In this document: positions 32,609-41,934 of the stretch, piece by piece
Numbering within the stretch: position 1 is the first letter of the stretch
Layout: the number at the start of each line of letters is the position of its first letter
Assembly (NCBI GenBank): GCA_002238505.1
Contig: MPMM01000021.1
Coordinates: 1 to 59,556, forward strand
Direction of reading: 5' to 3'
Source: SAR202 cluster bacterium bin22
Lineage (GTDB): Bacteria > Chloroflexota > Dehalococcoidia > Lucifugimonadales > UBA3495
Length of the DNA: 59,556 nucleotides
Program-made: the position numbers and the translations under genes
The notes under the pieces: generated by a model
What the model was told of the DNA's origin: nothing
Databases searched by the model: none
What the model saw: only the letters and a program-made list of their open reading frames with translations

Positions 32609-33985
32609 TTGAGTTTCGACTGGTCTGGCCAGGTACATTCGCTGCGGGAACAATACCACTACGCCTGGGCCGTGGTGGGCATGGGCACCGTCCTGCGGGT
32701 CACCGCCAATTTCGTCAGCCAGGCCTTTGCCGTAATCCTGGTGGTGCTGCAGAACGACTTTGCCTGGGGCGTTACCGCCATCATCATCGCCCAGGTATTG
32801 CGCAGCGTGATCAACGCCATGCTCTCCCCAGTGGCCGGCTGGGTTGGCGACCGCTACGGCGCCCGCAAGACCCTGCTGGTGGCCGCCACCCTGTACGTGT
32901 GCGGCATGCTCCTGCTGAGTACCATGAGCCAGCTTTGGCAGCTTTACCTCTACTACAGCATCCTGCTGGGCCTGGCCCAGGCCCTGTTCGCGGTCAACAT
33001 TCCCACCACCGTAGCCGCCTGGTTCAAGAAAAAGCTGGGAGTCGCCGTGGGCATCCAGCAGTCGGTGGGCGGCATGGGCGCGTCAATCACCGCCCCGGCC
33101 CTGGCCCTGCTGGTATCCGAGACCGGGTGGCAGGTGGCCTTCTGGATTATCCCCGCCGTGGGAGGCGTGATCCTCTTCTCGCTGCTGGCCTTCTTCCACA
33201 GTGAACCGGCAGACCGGGGCATGCGGCCCTACGGCGCCGATGAAAACGACCCGGACCCGGTCCCCACCGACCGGGCCACCGCCAAGCTGCGGAGCAAGGT
33301 TTTCCTGCAGCACGCCCGCCGTACCAGGGCCTTCTGGAACCTGCCCTTAATTCACTTCCTGGGCTGCGTGGGCCACTCCCTGGTCATCTGGCACGTGGTA
33401 TTCTTCGCCACCACCCAGGGACTTTCCCTGGCGGCCGCAGCGTGGATTGTCTCCATCTACACCATGACCAGCGTCAGCAGCCGCCTGTTCATACCCATTT
33501 TGGCCGACCGCTGGGGCGCCAAGACAGCCATGGTGTTGCCCTATTTCCTGCAAGGCGTAACGGTGCTGCTGCTGTTCTGGGTCCAGAGTCCGTGGCAGTT
33601 CTACGTCTTTGCCGCCCTGTTTGGCATCGGGTTTGGCGGGGAGATGTCTGCCTTTCTTATCGCCAACCGGCAGTACTACGGAATGGGCCCGGTGCGGTCC
33701 ATCTTCGGCTTCCAGCACCTGGGGTCCGGCTTTGGCATGGCGGCAGGGGGCCTGATTGGTGGGCTTATTTACGACTTCCGCCTGAACGAAGGCGCGCCCC
33801 TGGAACTGTTTGGCTTCGTCACCCTGGGCGGAGGCTCCTACGATTTGGCGTGGGTCATTTCAATTGCGGCCAGCCTGGCGGGGGTGCTGTTCATCGCCCT
33901 GCTGGAACCCACCTCCAGGGTGCTTATTCCTGACTGGGAAGACTCGTTGCCCAGGGAGCGGGAGGCGTCGCCAGCGGCTACTTGA
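32609..33985 (+). CDS. MFS transporter, oxalate/monocarboxylate-like
   Basis: 458 residues, about 12 spans. GWVGDRYGARKTLLVAATLYVCG is the MFS loop 2-3 motif and ILADRWGAKTAMVLPYFLQG its repeat in the second half. NIPTTVAAWFKKKLGVAVGIQQSVGGMGA resembles the OFA/MCT subfamily, which exchanges carboxylates. The central loop (residues about 200-235) is charged and cytoplasmic. Start TTG 32609 with AAGGGGGA upstream. Divergent from the flavin monooxygenase gene, so it may import its substrate; that is inference. Confidence 0.85.
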   Translation: MSFDWSGQVHSLREQYHYAWAVVGMGTVLRVTANFVSQAFAVILVVLQNDFAWGVTAIIIAQVLRSVINAMLSPVAGWVGDRYGARKTLLVAATLYVCGMLLLSTMSQLWQLYLYYSILLGLAQALFAVNIPTTVAAWFKKKLGVAVGIQQSVGGMGASITAPALALLVSETGWQVAFWIIPAVGGVILFSLLAFFHSEPADRGMRPYGADENDPDPVPTDRATAKLRSKVFLQHARRTRAFWNLPLIHFLGCVGHSLVIWHVVFFATTQGLSLAAAAWIVSIYTMTSVSSRLFIPILADRWGAKTAMVLPYFLQGVTVLLLFWVQSPWQFYVFAALFGIGFGGEMSAFLIANRQYYGMGPVRSIFGFQHLGSGFGMAAGGLIGGLIYDFRLNEGAPLELFGFVTLGGGSYDLAWVISIAASLAGVLFIALLEPTSRVLIPDWEDSLPREREASPAAT

Positions 33986-33997
33986 CCCTCCGGACGC

Positions 33998-34085
33998 CCC
34001 TTCGACAGGCTCAGGGCCAGCGGGGGCAAGTGACGGACCCCGTCGTTCCATCCTCGCCTCCCCTTCAAGGGGATAGATCCCCCTG
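33998..34085. repeat. R1 and R4 repeats
   Basis: CCCTTCGACAGGCTCAGGGC (R1, reversed) at 33998-34017, then CGCCTCCCCTTCAAGGGGAT (R4 type) near 34053. Confidence 0.55.
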
Positions 34086-34092
34086 AACGGCC

Positions 34093-35130
34093 CTACAGCG
34101 GCAAATTAACCACCCGGCCCTCCTGGGCGCTGCGGTGGACCGCCTCGGTCCATTCCATGTAGTGGACGCCCGTCTCGAAAGCCACCATGTCCACCTTCTC
34201 CCTCCCCCGGATGGCGTTGGTGAACTGTTCCTCGACCCGATACCTGGCCTGGGTTTCCGGCGGGTTGGACACCTCGGTCAGTTCCGTGTCGCCGCGCTTG
34301 CCGGCCCACACCCTGCGCTGGGGGTCAACGTGGATGGTGCCTTCCGTGCCGAACATCCAGACGTGGTTGCCCCCGTTCAATCCCGAGGTGGCGCTCATTT
34401 GCATGTGAACCTGGGCCCCGTTGGCCAGTTCGTAAAGAATGTCCACGTGGTCGGGTATGGAAACCGAGGTGAGGTTGCCGCTGTCGTCGCGCCGGTAGGG
34501 GACGTTGACCTTGGACATGGCAAACACCCGGTTGCCCCGTCCCAGCCACCGCATCATGGACTCGTAGGAGGCCCCGATGTTCAGGGTGTTGTGGCCGCTC
34601 AGGGCGCGGTCGTGGCGCCAGTGCAGTGGCCCGCCCGGGTCGGCGAAGTTGTTCTGGAGGGAAGTGAAGTCAACCGACAGCAGTTCCCCCAGGTGGCCCT
34701 CGTCTATCAAGCGCTTAAGCACATTGTCTATGGTGTAACTGGTGGACGTGGGCGTGAGCTGGCAGACCAGTTCCGGGTGGTCCAGCGAGGCCTTGAGCAT
34801 GTCCCGGGCCTCCTCGGCGGTGGATGCCATGCGGGCCTCGGTAAGCACGTGCTTGCCAGCCTCCAGGGCCGCCAGGGTCATGGTTCGGTGGGTGTAGGGC
34901 CAGGTGCCGATGCATACGGCGTTGATGTCCTGGTCCTCCAGCAGTTCCCGCCAGTTTCCATAAACCCGTGGAATGTTGTACTGGTCGGCAATGGCCCGGC
35001 CCGACTCGATGCTGCGGTTGGCCACGGCCACCAGTTCGCAGTCTTCCACTCCCTGGAATCCGGGTATGTGCCGGTTTCGCACGTTGCCACCGGCGCCGAT
35101 AAGTCCCACGCGTATGGGTTCTTCAGCCAT
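34093..35130 (-). CDS. Gfo/Idh/MocA-family oxidoreductase
   Basis: 345 residues. Rossmann domain with IRVGLIGAGGNVRNRHIPGF, DCELVAVANRS, DINAVCIGTWPYTHRTMTLAALEAGKHVLTEARMA, where the usual EKP motif reads TEA, so the catalytic Lys is absent at that position. The C-terminal alpha/beta domain ends FTNAIRGREKVDMVAFETGVHYMEWTEAV. Probably NAD(P)-dependent on a sugar or polyol, but the missing Lys makes this unsure. The frame is open to 35214; ATG 35130 is chosen for the AGGAGG 7 nt upstream. Confidence 0.85.
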   Translation of the reverse strand: MAEEPIRVGLIGAGGNVRNRHIPGFQGVEDCELVAVANRSIESGRAIADQYNIPRVYGNWRELLEDQDINAVCIGTWPYTHRTMTLAALEAGKHVLTEARMASTAEEARDMLKASLDHPELVCQLTPTSTSYTIDNVLKRLIDEGHLGELLSVDFTSLQNNFADPGGPLHWRHDRALSGHNTLNIGASYESMMRWLGRGNRVFAMSKVNVPYRRDDSGNLTSVSIPDHVDILYELANGAQVHMQMSATSGLNGGNHVWMFGTEGTIHVDPQRRVWAGKRGDTELTEVSNPPETQARYRVEEQFTNAIRGREKVDMVAFETGVHYMEWTEAVHRSAQEGRVVNLPL

Positions 35131-35412
35131 TTGTTTCCTCCTGCTTAGGTGACTCAAGCGGGCAGATTTATTCCGGGCCGAGGTTTTCAGCTTTGACGGG
35201 CAGAATAGCACCAAGATGCCCCGGTTGCCAGACTGTAAGTCTGTTTTCCTGGTTGCCGGGCATATGGTGGGCCTTTCAACATTTCACCAGGGAAAGAATT
35301 AAGGTGGTAACCGAGTTCTCTCCTTGCGCTATAATCACAATCCTGCAGGATAGGAGAAAGATTGCCCAGTGCTGAATCAAACACGGAACCGGCAAGGCCA
35401 TATGGAGTCTGA

Positions 35413-36660
35413 ATGGCCCAAGCGATGGCGCTGGAACGGGCCGTGACCCCCCGTCTTCCCAGCATGCGGGCCCTTCGCTACCCCAACTTTCGCTGGTTCT
35501 GGATTAGCACCTCAGGTCAGGCCGTGGCCCAGGGGATGCAGTTCCTGATCCTGGGGTGGCTGGTACTGGAACTGACTGGATCAACCTCGCAGTTGGGCCT
35601 TACCATCTTCTTTTACGGCATACCCAACCTCACCCTCGTCCTGTTTGGCGGCATTTTCGCCGACCGAATCGACCGGCGCAAGCTGCTCCTCTTCTCCCAA
35701 TTCGGCGTCACCGTGATCATGTTCGTGGTGGCGACGCTGACCGTAACTGACCTGGTGGCCGTCTGGCAGATATACGTCGCCTCCTTCCTGTTGGGTACGC
35801 TCCACGCCATCAATATGCCCACCCGCCTGGCCATGGTGGTTAACCTGGTGGAGCGGGAAGACATTATGAACGCCGTTGTGCTGAACGCGGGGGTTATGAA
35901 TGCCGGCCGCATCATCGGGCCGGCGGTGGCCGGGTTCATAATTGACCTGCTGGACATCGGGCCGGCCCTCTTCGTCAACGCCGGGTGCTACCTGGGGGCC
36001 GCCAGCTGCGTCCTGATGATCCGCAACTTTGTCCAGGATAAGCAGGACCGCCGCACCAATATCCTGGGGGCCCTGCGGGAGGGCCTGGTCTATTTCGGCA
36101 AGACCCCCCTGGTCTTTACCATCGTCGGGATAGGGTTCGCCTTCGGATTTTTTGGAATGCCCCACGTCCAGGTAATGCCCGCCTTTGCCAGGGAGGTGCT
36201 GGAGGCAACCGCAGGGGAAGCTGGCTTGCTGATCACTGCCGCCGGCATCGGCTCATTACTGGCCAACGTGGCCCTGGCCATGCTGGGCAATTTCAGGAAG
36301 AAGAACCTGTTGCTTATCGGGGCTCTGCTAGTGTTTGAGGTTGCCCTCTTTGCCTTCGCCTGGTCCCACTGGTTCTGGGTTTCCTGGGCCATTCTGCTGT
36401 TCGTGGGCATGGGCAGCATTGGTTACATTTCCCTGGGAACTACGGTGCTGCAGCTTTCCGTGCCCCAGGAACTTCAGGGCAGGGTGATGAGCCTGTGGTA
36501 CGTGTCCGCCGGTTTCATGTTTATCGGTTCCCTGCCCATGGCCCTGGTGGCCGACCTGGCAAGCTGGCCGGTGGCCCTGGGCGGCGGCGCGATTATCTGC
36601 TTGGCGTTCACCCTGTGGCTGGCCATCCTGCGTCCCACCCTGCGGCGGCTGGAGGTCTGA
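35413..36660 (+). CDS. MFS transporter, enterobactin-exporter-like
   Basis: 415 residues, about 12 spans. LRYPNFRWFWISTSGQAVAQGMQFLILGWLVLELTGS is a complete TM1 region, GGIFADRIDRRKLLLFSQ the loop 2-3 motif, and PQELQGRVMSLWYVSAG the late motif. Same subgroup as 29395-30537, and a useful guide to that gene's missing N-terminus. Start ATG 35413 after GGAGT. Divergent from the Gfo/Idh gene across 282 nt that hold a TATAAT-like box near 35333. Confidence 0.87.
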   Translation: MAQAMALERAVTPRLPSMRALRYPNFRWFWISTSGQAVAQGMQFLILGWLVLELTGSTSQLGLTIFFYGIPNLTLVLFGGIFADRIDRRKLLLFSQFGVTVIMFVVATLTVTDLVAVWQIYVASFLLGTLHAINMPTRLAMVVNLVEREDIMNAVVLNAGVMNAGRIIGPAVAGFIIDLLDIGPALFVNAGCYLGAASCVLMIRNFVQDKQDRRTNILGALREGLVYFGKTPLVFTIVGIGFAFGFFGMPHVQVMPAFAREVLEATAGEAGLLITAAGIGSLLANVALAMLGNFRKKNLLLIGALLVFEVALFAFAWSHWFWVSWAILLFVGMGSIGYISLGTTVLQLSVPQELQGRVMSLWYVSAGFMFIGSLPMALVADLASWPVALGGGAIICLAFTLWLAILRPTLRRLEV

Positions 36661-36677
36661 CGTATTCCCTCGTAACG

Positions 36678-37691
36678 TCAGGAGGCCAATAGCTCCTTCA
36701 ACTGCTGGTCAATGAAGGCGGTGTCCACCGGATTGCGGCCGGGGCCGCCGCCGGTGTGGCCCCAGATGGTCTCAATAACCCGCAGTTCGGCATTGGGCAT
36801 CATCCCCACTTCGATTTCGTTGTCCTCGGGCGGGAAGTACTGGTCGGTACGGGAGGGCATTACGAAAGCGCGGGCCTTGATTGAACCAAGTGCTTTTTCA
36901 AAGTCTCCCTGGTAGAGGGGATTGTTGCTGATGTCGCCGCCCTGCCAGGTGGCCACCATGGCCAGGATGTCGTTGGCGTCTAGTTGCAGATACCTGCCCT
37001 CCCAAGCGGTGATCAGGTAGTCTTCCAGGGAAGAGAAGCCCAGGTCGAGGTACACCCTTTCCCGGTAGAAGGCCTGGGAAGGGGCCCAGCCGGCGTAAAC
37101 CCGCGACATTGCCCTCAGCCCCTTGGTGGGCGGAGAATCGTACCAGCCGTTGTTCCAGGCCGCGTCGGCGCATAGGGCCGCCTTTACCCCCTCGAGGAAA
37201 ACGTGGTTGTGGCGGGAGGTACGCGCCGAACCACACCAGGGGGCGATGCGTTCCACCATATCCGGATAGAGGGCTCCCCAGTGAAAGGTCTGCTGGGCGC
37301 CCATGGAGAAGCCACAGACCAGGGGGAGGCGCGCAATGCCGAACTGTTCAGTTACCAGGCGATGCTGAAAGCTGATGTTGTCGTAGTAGCTGACGACGGG
37401 AAACCGGGCCCGGTCGTAGGGCTCGGCCGTGTTGCTGGGGGACGAGGAGAGGCCGTTGCCGAACAGGCAGGGCACGATGATGAAGTAGCGCGACGGGTCC
37501 AGGGCCATGCCCGGCCCAATCATGGGTTCGTTGGCCTCGTGGCGGGAGGAAAAGAAGGTGGGGAAGACGATGGCGTTATCCCTGCTGGCGTTCAATTCCC
37601 CGTAGGTCTGGTAGGCCAGGCGGGCGGCCCGCAGTCGCAACCCGCACTGCAGATCCACGTCGCCCAGTTCAAAGAGCTTGTAATCAGTCAT
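36678..37691 (-). CDS. MetX-like alpha/beta hydrolase
   Basis: 337 residues of the homoserine O-acetyltransferase-like hydrolase family. LAYQTYGELNASRDNAIVFPT, YFIIVPCLFGNGLSSSPSN, VCGFSMGAQQTFHWG (nucleophile Ser in GFSMGAQ), PSRTDQYFPPEDNEIE (acid Asp) and WGHTGGGPG (catalytic His). True MetX has GGSMGGMQ and a different NGLG context, so this is a divergent member, not a confident MetX. ATG 37691 follows GGGAGG; the frame is open to 37727. Confidence 0.83.
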   Translation of the reverse strand: MTDYKLFELGDVDLQCGLRLRAARLAYQTYGELNASRDNAIVFPTFFSSRHEANEPMIGPGMALDPSRYFIIVPCLFGNGLSSSPSNTAEPYDRARFPVVSYYDNISFQHRLVTEQFGIARLPLVCGFSMGAQQTFHWGALYPDMVERIAPWCGSARTSRHNHVFLEGVKAALCADAAWNNGWYDSPPTKGLRAMSRVYAGWAPSQAFYRERVYLDLGFSSLEDYLITAWEGRYLQLDANDILAMVATWQGGDISNNPLYQGDFEKALGSIKARAFVMPSRTDQYFPPEDNEIEVGMMPNAELRVIETIWGHTGGGPGRNPVDTAFIDQQLKELLAS

Positions 37692-37893
37692 GCTGCCTCC
37701 CCGGGTCAGTTCAATGTTCGCCCCCATCCTAGCCCTCCGCGATGGCTAATGGAAGGCATTGTTGCCCCATTGGACATACAACAGAGAGTCCCCGCGCCTC
37801 TGGTCGGGCCCGGGCTGATGCAGGGTTGCAGGGTAGCAGCGTTGTGTAGCAGGAAAGGACAGGGGAGATTGAAAGGCGCAGCTAAAGCCGGTA

Positions 37894-38931
37894 CTACTGA
37901 GCCGGGCCCGGGCGGCCCCCGTACAACTCCAGCACCAGGCGGCTCATCAGGGAGGAGAGGAAACCCACGCCGCTGATGGCGCCAGCGTAGCTCATGCGGG
38001 TGGGACCAATTACGCAGATGGTCCCGCTGGCCTGCTGGGGTATGCCGTACTGGCACAGGATGACTCCGAAGGGCCGGAGCGGCTCTTCCATGTTCTCGCC
38101 GCCAATGAATACGGCAATGTCGCCGGTCTCCGGCTGCTCGGACAGGAGGCTGTCCAGCAGCACCTGTTCCTCCAGCAGTTCCACCAGTTCCCGGGCGTGG
38201 CTGCCCTGGGCCATCTCCGGCTGGTTCAGGAGCCAGCGCAGACCATCCACATAGTGCTCGGGAATGGAATAGGCGTCGGCCTCCCGCAGCAGCGACAGGG
38301 TGCTTTGCTTAACCCGTTCAGATATGGGTCCGAAGTCTCCGGGTATTCCTTCGACTTCGGGCAGGCTCTGGCCGCCCAGGCGATCGTTCAGGTAGTTGGC
38401 GGACTGGTTCAGGGCCTCCTGGTCAACGGGTTCATCCAGGGTAAGCAAACGGCGGAGCAGGCGGGCGTCCTGCAGCACCAGAATAAGCAGGGCCGAATAC
38501 TCGTCCAGGTAAACCAGCTGAATATGCTTCACCCGCGGCAGCCTGGCCTGGGGCACGGTGACTATGGCCATATTGGTGGTGATGCGCGAAAGGATAAGGG
38601 CGCAGCGGCGGCTCAGCTCAGCCAGGTCGGCGTCGGAGCGGTCAAAGTCTTGGTGAATCTGTTGCCGCACACTCTCGGGCAGCGGAGGAACCTCTTCCAG
38701 GGTTTCCACGTGGTACCGGTACCCCCGGTCCAGGGGCACGGCGCCGGCGGATACGTGGGCCCTGGAGATGTAACCCTCTTCGGCAAGCAGGGACATGGCG
38801 TTGCGAACGGTAGCCGGGCTCACCCTGGTAGGTGACAGCCTGGCAATTTCGTCCGACGCCACGGGGTTGGCCGTGGAGATGTACTCGTTTACCAGTATAT
38901 TTAATACGCTGCCAGCGCGTTGGGTAAGCAT
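37894..38931 (-). CDS. hrcA: Heat-inducible transcription repressor
   Basis: 345 residues. The N-terminal winged helix LTQRAGSVLNILVNEYISTANPVASDEIA..SPATVRNAMSLLAEEGYI is typical; AHVSAGAVPLDRGYRYHVE matches the family signature (HTSAGRIPTDKGYR). The C-terminal part has GGENMEEPL and a GPTRMSYAGAISGVGFLSSLM block. It normally represses groE/dnaK through CIRCE operators; no CIRCE is seen in this window and no dnaK or grpE is adjacent. ATG 38931 (or TTG 38943). Confidence 0.93.
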   Translation of the reverse strand: MLTQRAGSVLNILVNEYISTANPVASDEIARLSPTRVSPATVRNAMSLLAEEGYISRAHVSAGAVPLDRGYRYHVETLEEVPPLPESVRQQIHQDFDRSDADLAELSRRCALILSRITTNMAIVTVPQARLPRVKHIQLVYLDEYSALLILVLQDARLLRRLLTLDEPVDQEALNQSANYLNDRLGGQSLPEVEGIPGDFGPISERVKQSTLSLLREADAYSIPEHYVDGLRWLLNQPEMAQGSHARELVELLEEQVLLDSLLSEQPETGDIAVFIGGENMEEPLRPFGVILCQYGIPQQASGTICVIGPTRMSYAGAISGVGFLSSLMSRLVLELYGGRPGPAQ

Positions 38932-39156
38932 CGCAAACCCCAAAAAGCCAACTGGGTATTACAGCAATTATATACGATTCTACTGGAACTGCGGATTCGC
39001 CAATCATCAAGGCAACGACCATGCAAGCCGCAACCTGTATTCGGAAAGTAGCACGGGGCCAAAATTGCTGTCAAGCGATGGGTGCCGTCGAGAGCGCCGT
39101 ACCCAGGGCATTCGCGTTCTGGATTCAGGCAATGGGCGGCAGACATCAGCAAGCCA

Positions 39157-39284
39157 TAAGAGACTATTTCAAAATCCCTTCCCCCTTGACGGGGGAAGGT
39201 TAGGATGGGGGTGAAAAGCAATCTCTTTTGCTGTCGCATTTTCCCCAATGCTTTGCCTTGAATAATTTTGAGATAGTTTCTAAG
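39157..39284. mobile_element. MITE candidate with TAAG target duplication, carrying an R4 unit
   Basis: AGACTATTTCAAAAT (39161-39175) and ATTTTGAGATAGTTT (39265-39279) are inverted repeats with two mismatches. TAAG lies outside each (39157-39160, 39281-39284). The interior includes the intact R4 unit 39176-39216. No ORF. Confidence 0.5.
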
Positions 39285-39285
39285 T

Positions 39286-39395
39286 CAATGTCGCCCAGCG
39301 CCCAGCCGAGGGCCCGAAAACTTTCCTGCAGACATCCGCAATGCATAAGTCAATGTAGCCCTGAGCTTGCCGAAGGGCCTGAAAACCTTCCTGAC
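39286..39395. repeat. Two R1 repeats in tandem
   Basis: GTCAATGTCGCCCAGCGCCC... at 39286 and GTCAATGTAGCCCTGAGCTT... at 39349, each ending in GAAAA.CTTCCTG. Confidence 0.6.
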
Positions 39396-39846
39396 TATCC
39401 GGTCTCGGGCCCTAAAGCCGGTCTGCAGGATGGTGTTTGCATTCTCTAATGCTTCCGGCACCACAATCTCCTGAAACGGGCTTGCCCTGGCAGCACATCG
39501 AATCGAGCGGTCTATATCTGCAGGGCGGTTTCGAAACCTGCCCTGGTCGCCTTTCGACTTTTCCACCCAGGGAAAGTTGCCGCTTTTGAGGGCCACACTT
39601 ATACTGCGCCTTTGGCCCCCTGTTTCCCGAAAGCCACGATGCCCGCTTGTTCCCTGGAATTTTGGAGGCGTGACAAGCTGACATGGTATCTGGGCCACTG
39701 TGGAGGCTCCGCAGAGTTCTACGGTTGCCGCTCGCCTCCGCCACCGTTACTTCCGTCGGGAGGAGAGGCAAACATACTGTGGATATTACGGCGGCCGCTG
39801 GTACCCAATTGTCTGGTAATGCCCCTGAAACACTTTGGGGAGGGCT

Positions 39847-40479
39847 ATGGCCCTGAGTATAAGTACCTATGTCTTTTTGGCCCTGGCGGGGGTCCTGCTG
39901 GTGACCGGATCCGTGGTTACGGTTCGGTACCTGGTGGATCCTGTCCCGCAGGATGAGACCGTCTCGGCTCCGGTATCCGCCGCCGTTCCTGCGCCGGCGC
40001 CTGCAGTGCAATCCCGTCCCGAAACCGGCCCGACCCGGATAACGGTCCGTCCATCCCCCTTGCCAACGCCGGTACAGGTTGCGGCGACACCCCTGCCTCC
40101 TGCCACGCCCAACGTTGTAACCGCCAGCCTGTCGAACGAGCCGCCGGGTTCCAACACCGGTGCAGGTGCAGGGGAGACAGGTTCTCCGGAGACTTCCGCT
40201 ACCACCGGCGCCGTAGAACCAGGGATACCCGTACCCGTGGCCGGCGCGGTGGCCCCGCTGGGCGAAAACTTTGTGGTGGCCTGGCATTACATCGAGACTA
40301 CCGACGACTTCGTGTTCTACGACCCCAAGCTGCCGGAGGAAAGCACCCTCAAGGCCATGGCATCAGGCCAAACCTATTTGATTATGGTGGACGAATCCGT
40401 TACCGTAGTAATTAACGGGAAGGAACTGCACTTCGTTTGTGACGAAAACACCTGCTGGAACACGGTGGTGTGGCCGTGA
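39847..40479 (+). CDS. Membrane-anchored protein with Pro/Thr linker and shared C-terminal domain
   Basis: 210 residues. One N-terminal span (STYVFLALAGVLLVTGSVVTV) acts as anchor or signal. Residues about 30-135 are a Pro/Ala/Thr-rich linker. The C-terminal about 70 residues (NFVVAWHYIETTDDFVFYDPK...SGQTYLIMV...CDENTCWNTVVW) match the C-terminus of the 822-residue protein at 41935-44403, including a Cys pair. ATG 39847 is preferred to TTG 39835; GGGGAGGG precedes it. Likely an extracellular protein of unknown role. Confidence 0.72.
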   Translation: MALSISTYVFLALAGVLLVTGSVVTVRYLVDPVPQDETVSAPVSAAVPAPAPAVQSRPETGPTRITVRPSPLPTPVQVAATPLPPATPNVVTASLSNEPPGSNTGAGAGETGSPETSATTGAVEPGIPVPVAGAVAPLGENFVVAWHYIETTDDFVFYDPKLPEESTLKAMASGQTYLIMVDESVTVVINGKELHFVCDENTCWNTVVWP

Positions 40480-40544
40480 TGAGCCACTGACCCCGGCCCC
40501 GCAACAACTCCGATTCCCGATTCTCGAAGTCAGGTACAAGCCTC

Positions 40545-41159
40545 TTGAACATTAGAGCACAACAGCCCTCGCCCGTGCTGGCCGACGCCGTGCTGCCCGC
40601 CAGCGAGGGGTACCGGAGATTACTTCAAGACGTAGCGCTCGTGATAGGCGCCTGCCTCTTAACCGCCCTGCTGGCCCAGGTCAAGATACCGCTGGGATTT
40701 ACGCCGGTCCCCATTACCGGCCAGACCTTTGCCGTACTGGTAGTTGGCGCGACCCTGGGCAGCCGACGGGGCGCCGCAGCCATGCTGTTGTACCTGGTAG
40801 CCGGTACGTGGCTGCCCTTCTACGCCGGCGGGGCTTCGGGCTTTGTGTTCAGTATCGCTTCGGGCGGATACATCATCGGCTTTATTCCGGCGGCCTTCGT
40901 CGTGGGCTGGCTTTCGGAACAGGGCTGGGACCGCCGGCCGCGGGTATTGCTTTCCATGCTGGCCGGCAACGTTGTTCTCTACGTTCCCGGGCTGCTGTGG
41001 CTGGCAACCTTCGCGCCAGCAGAAACCCGCTGGACAACTACAATGGAATGGGGTCTCTACCCGTTTATAATTGGTGACGCTATAAAACTGGTGGCGGCAT
41101 CACTTTTGCTGCCAGTCGCATGGGAAGCTGTGAATTTGGTGAGGGGGCGAAAACAGTAG
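40545..41159 (+). CDS. bioY: BioY-family biotin transporter S-component
   Basis: 204 residues, about six spans. VKIPLGFTPVPITGQTFAVLVVGATLG is the BioY signature, followed by AGTWLPFYAGGASG. In ECF transporters BioY binds biotin and works with EcfT and EcfA; neither is in the window, so it acts alone or with shared modules. Start is TTG at 40545. It is 2 nt from the next start, so translation is probably linked. Confidence 0.92.
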   Translation: MNIRAQQPSPVLADAVLPASEGYRRLLQDVALVIGACLLTALLAQVKIPLGFTPVPITGQTFAVLVVGATLGSRRGAAAMLLYLVAGTWLPFYAGGASGFVFSIASGGYIIGFIPAAFVVGWLSEQGWDRRPRVLLSMLAGNVVLYVPGLLWLATFAPAETRWTTTMEWGLYPFIIGDAIKLVAASLLLPVAWEAVNLVRGRKQ

Positions 41160-41161
41160 CT

Positions 41162-41806
41162 ATGGAAATCATCTGGCTGGGCCACGCGTGCTTTAGACTC
41201 CGTTCCGACGACCTGGTAGTCGTAACCGATCCCTACCCCGGTTCCATCGGTCTCCGGCCAGAGACCCGACCCGCTACCGTGGTAACGGTCAGCAACTCCC
41301 ACCCCAATCACAGCAACCGCCTGGAGGTGGGCGGGTCTCCCAAGGTGTTCGACTCCCCCGGGGAGTACGAGTATTCGGGAATAGCGGCACGGGGCGTCAT
41401 GACCACCCTGAAGGAAGACCAGCCCCAGCGGGAACGCAATGTGGCCTACTCCATAGTTATGGACAACGTCAACGTGTGCCACTTGGGGGATATCGCCACG
41501 CCCCTGACCACCCGCCAGGCCGAGGAACTGCAGCCCGTTGATGTGCTGCTGGCTCCCGCCGGCGGTGGCTGCACCCTGGATCTGGAACGAATTCTGCAGA
41601 TGATGCAGGACCTGGACCCGAAAATTGTGATACCCATGCACTACCAGATTCCGGGCGTGACGGAACCCCTGGGCAATCTGGACACCTTTCTGCAGTTGAT
41701 GGGCGTAAGCGACGTGCAGCCCCGGCGCAGTCTGACGGTTACCACCGGCAACCTGCCGGCCAACATGCAGGTGACCATCCTGGAGTCTCGGGCCCGCACG
41801 GGCTAG
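41162..41806 (+). CDS. MBL-fold metallohydrolase-like protein
   Basis: 214 residues of the COG2220/UPF0173-like metallo-beta-lactamase fold. MEIIWLGHACFRLRS, VVTDPYP, SPGEYEYSGI, VCHLGDIATPL and IPMHYQIPG are all in place. The central metal motif reads SNSHPNH instead of the usual (T/S)HxHxDH, losing the first His and the Asp, so a full binuclear site is doubtful. ATG 41162 begins 2 nt after the bioY stop. Confidence 0.82.
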   Translation: MEIIWLGHACFRLRSDDLVVVTDPYPGSIGLRPETRPATVVTVSNSHPNHSNRLEVGGSPKVFDSPGEYEYSGIAARGVMTTLKEDQPQRERNVAYSIVMDNVNVCHLGDIATPLTTRQAEELQPVDVLLAPAGGGCTLDLERILQMMQDLDPKIVIPMHYQIPGVTEPLGNLDTFLQLMGVSDVQPRRSLTVTTGNLPANMQVTILESRARTG

Positions 41807-41843
41807 CAACGCAACTTACAGACCCCACGCACGAGCACGTTCA

Positions 41844-41879
41844 AAGCCGCCGTTCCTTGCCTCGAAGGAACGGCGGCTT
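41844..41879 (+). terminator. Terminator after the bioY-MBL pair
   Basis: A 15-bp perfect stem, AAGCCGCCGTTCCTT with AAGGAACGGCGGCTT, 6-nt loop, then ATTCTTCGG. May also serve the convergent gene. Confidence 0.75.
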
Positions 41880-41934
41880 ATTCTTCGGCTCGAATCCAGT
41901 CCTGGCGCGTTGCCTGTCCGGCAGCGTTACCGCA

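Larger units (their letters stand above)
38944..39846. other. Long gene-free stretch
   Basis: About 900 nt with no convincing gene. It holds the hrcA leader with a TATAAT-like box, a 120-bp MITE candidate (39157-39284) and two R1 copies (39286-39330, 39349-39395). The remainder (39400-39830) shows nothing I can name. Confidence 0.6.

Noticed and set aside
38944-39050. CIRCE operator before hrcA
   Set aside because: No TTAGCACTC-N9-GAGTGCTAA-like inverted repeat found.
39285-40287. Overlapping open frames in the gene-free stretch
   Set aside because: They run through R1 repeats and antisense to the 39847 gene; no coherent protein.
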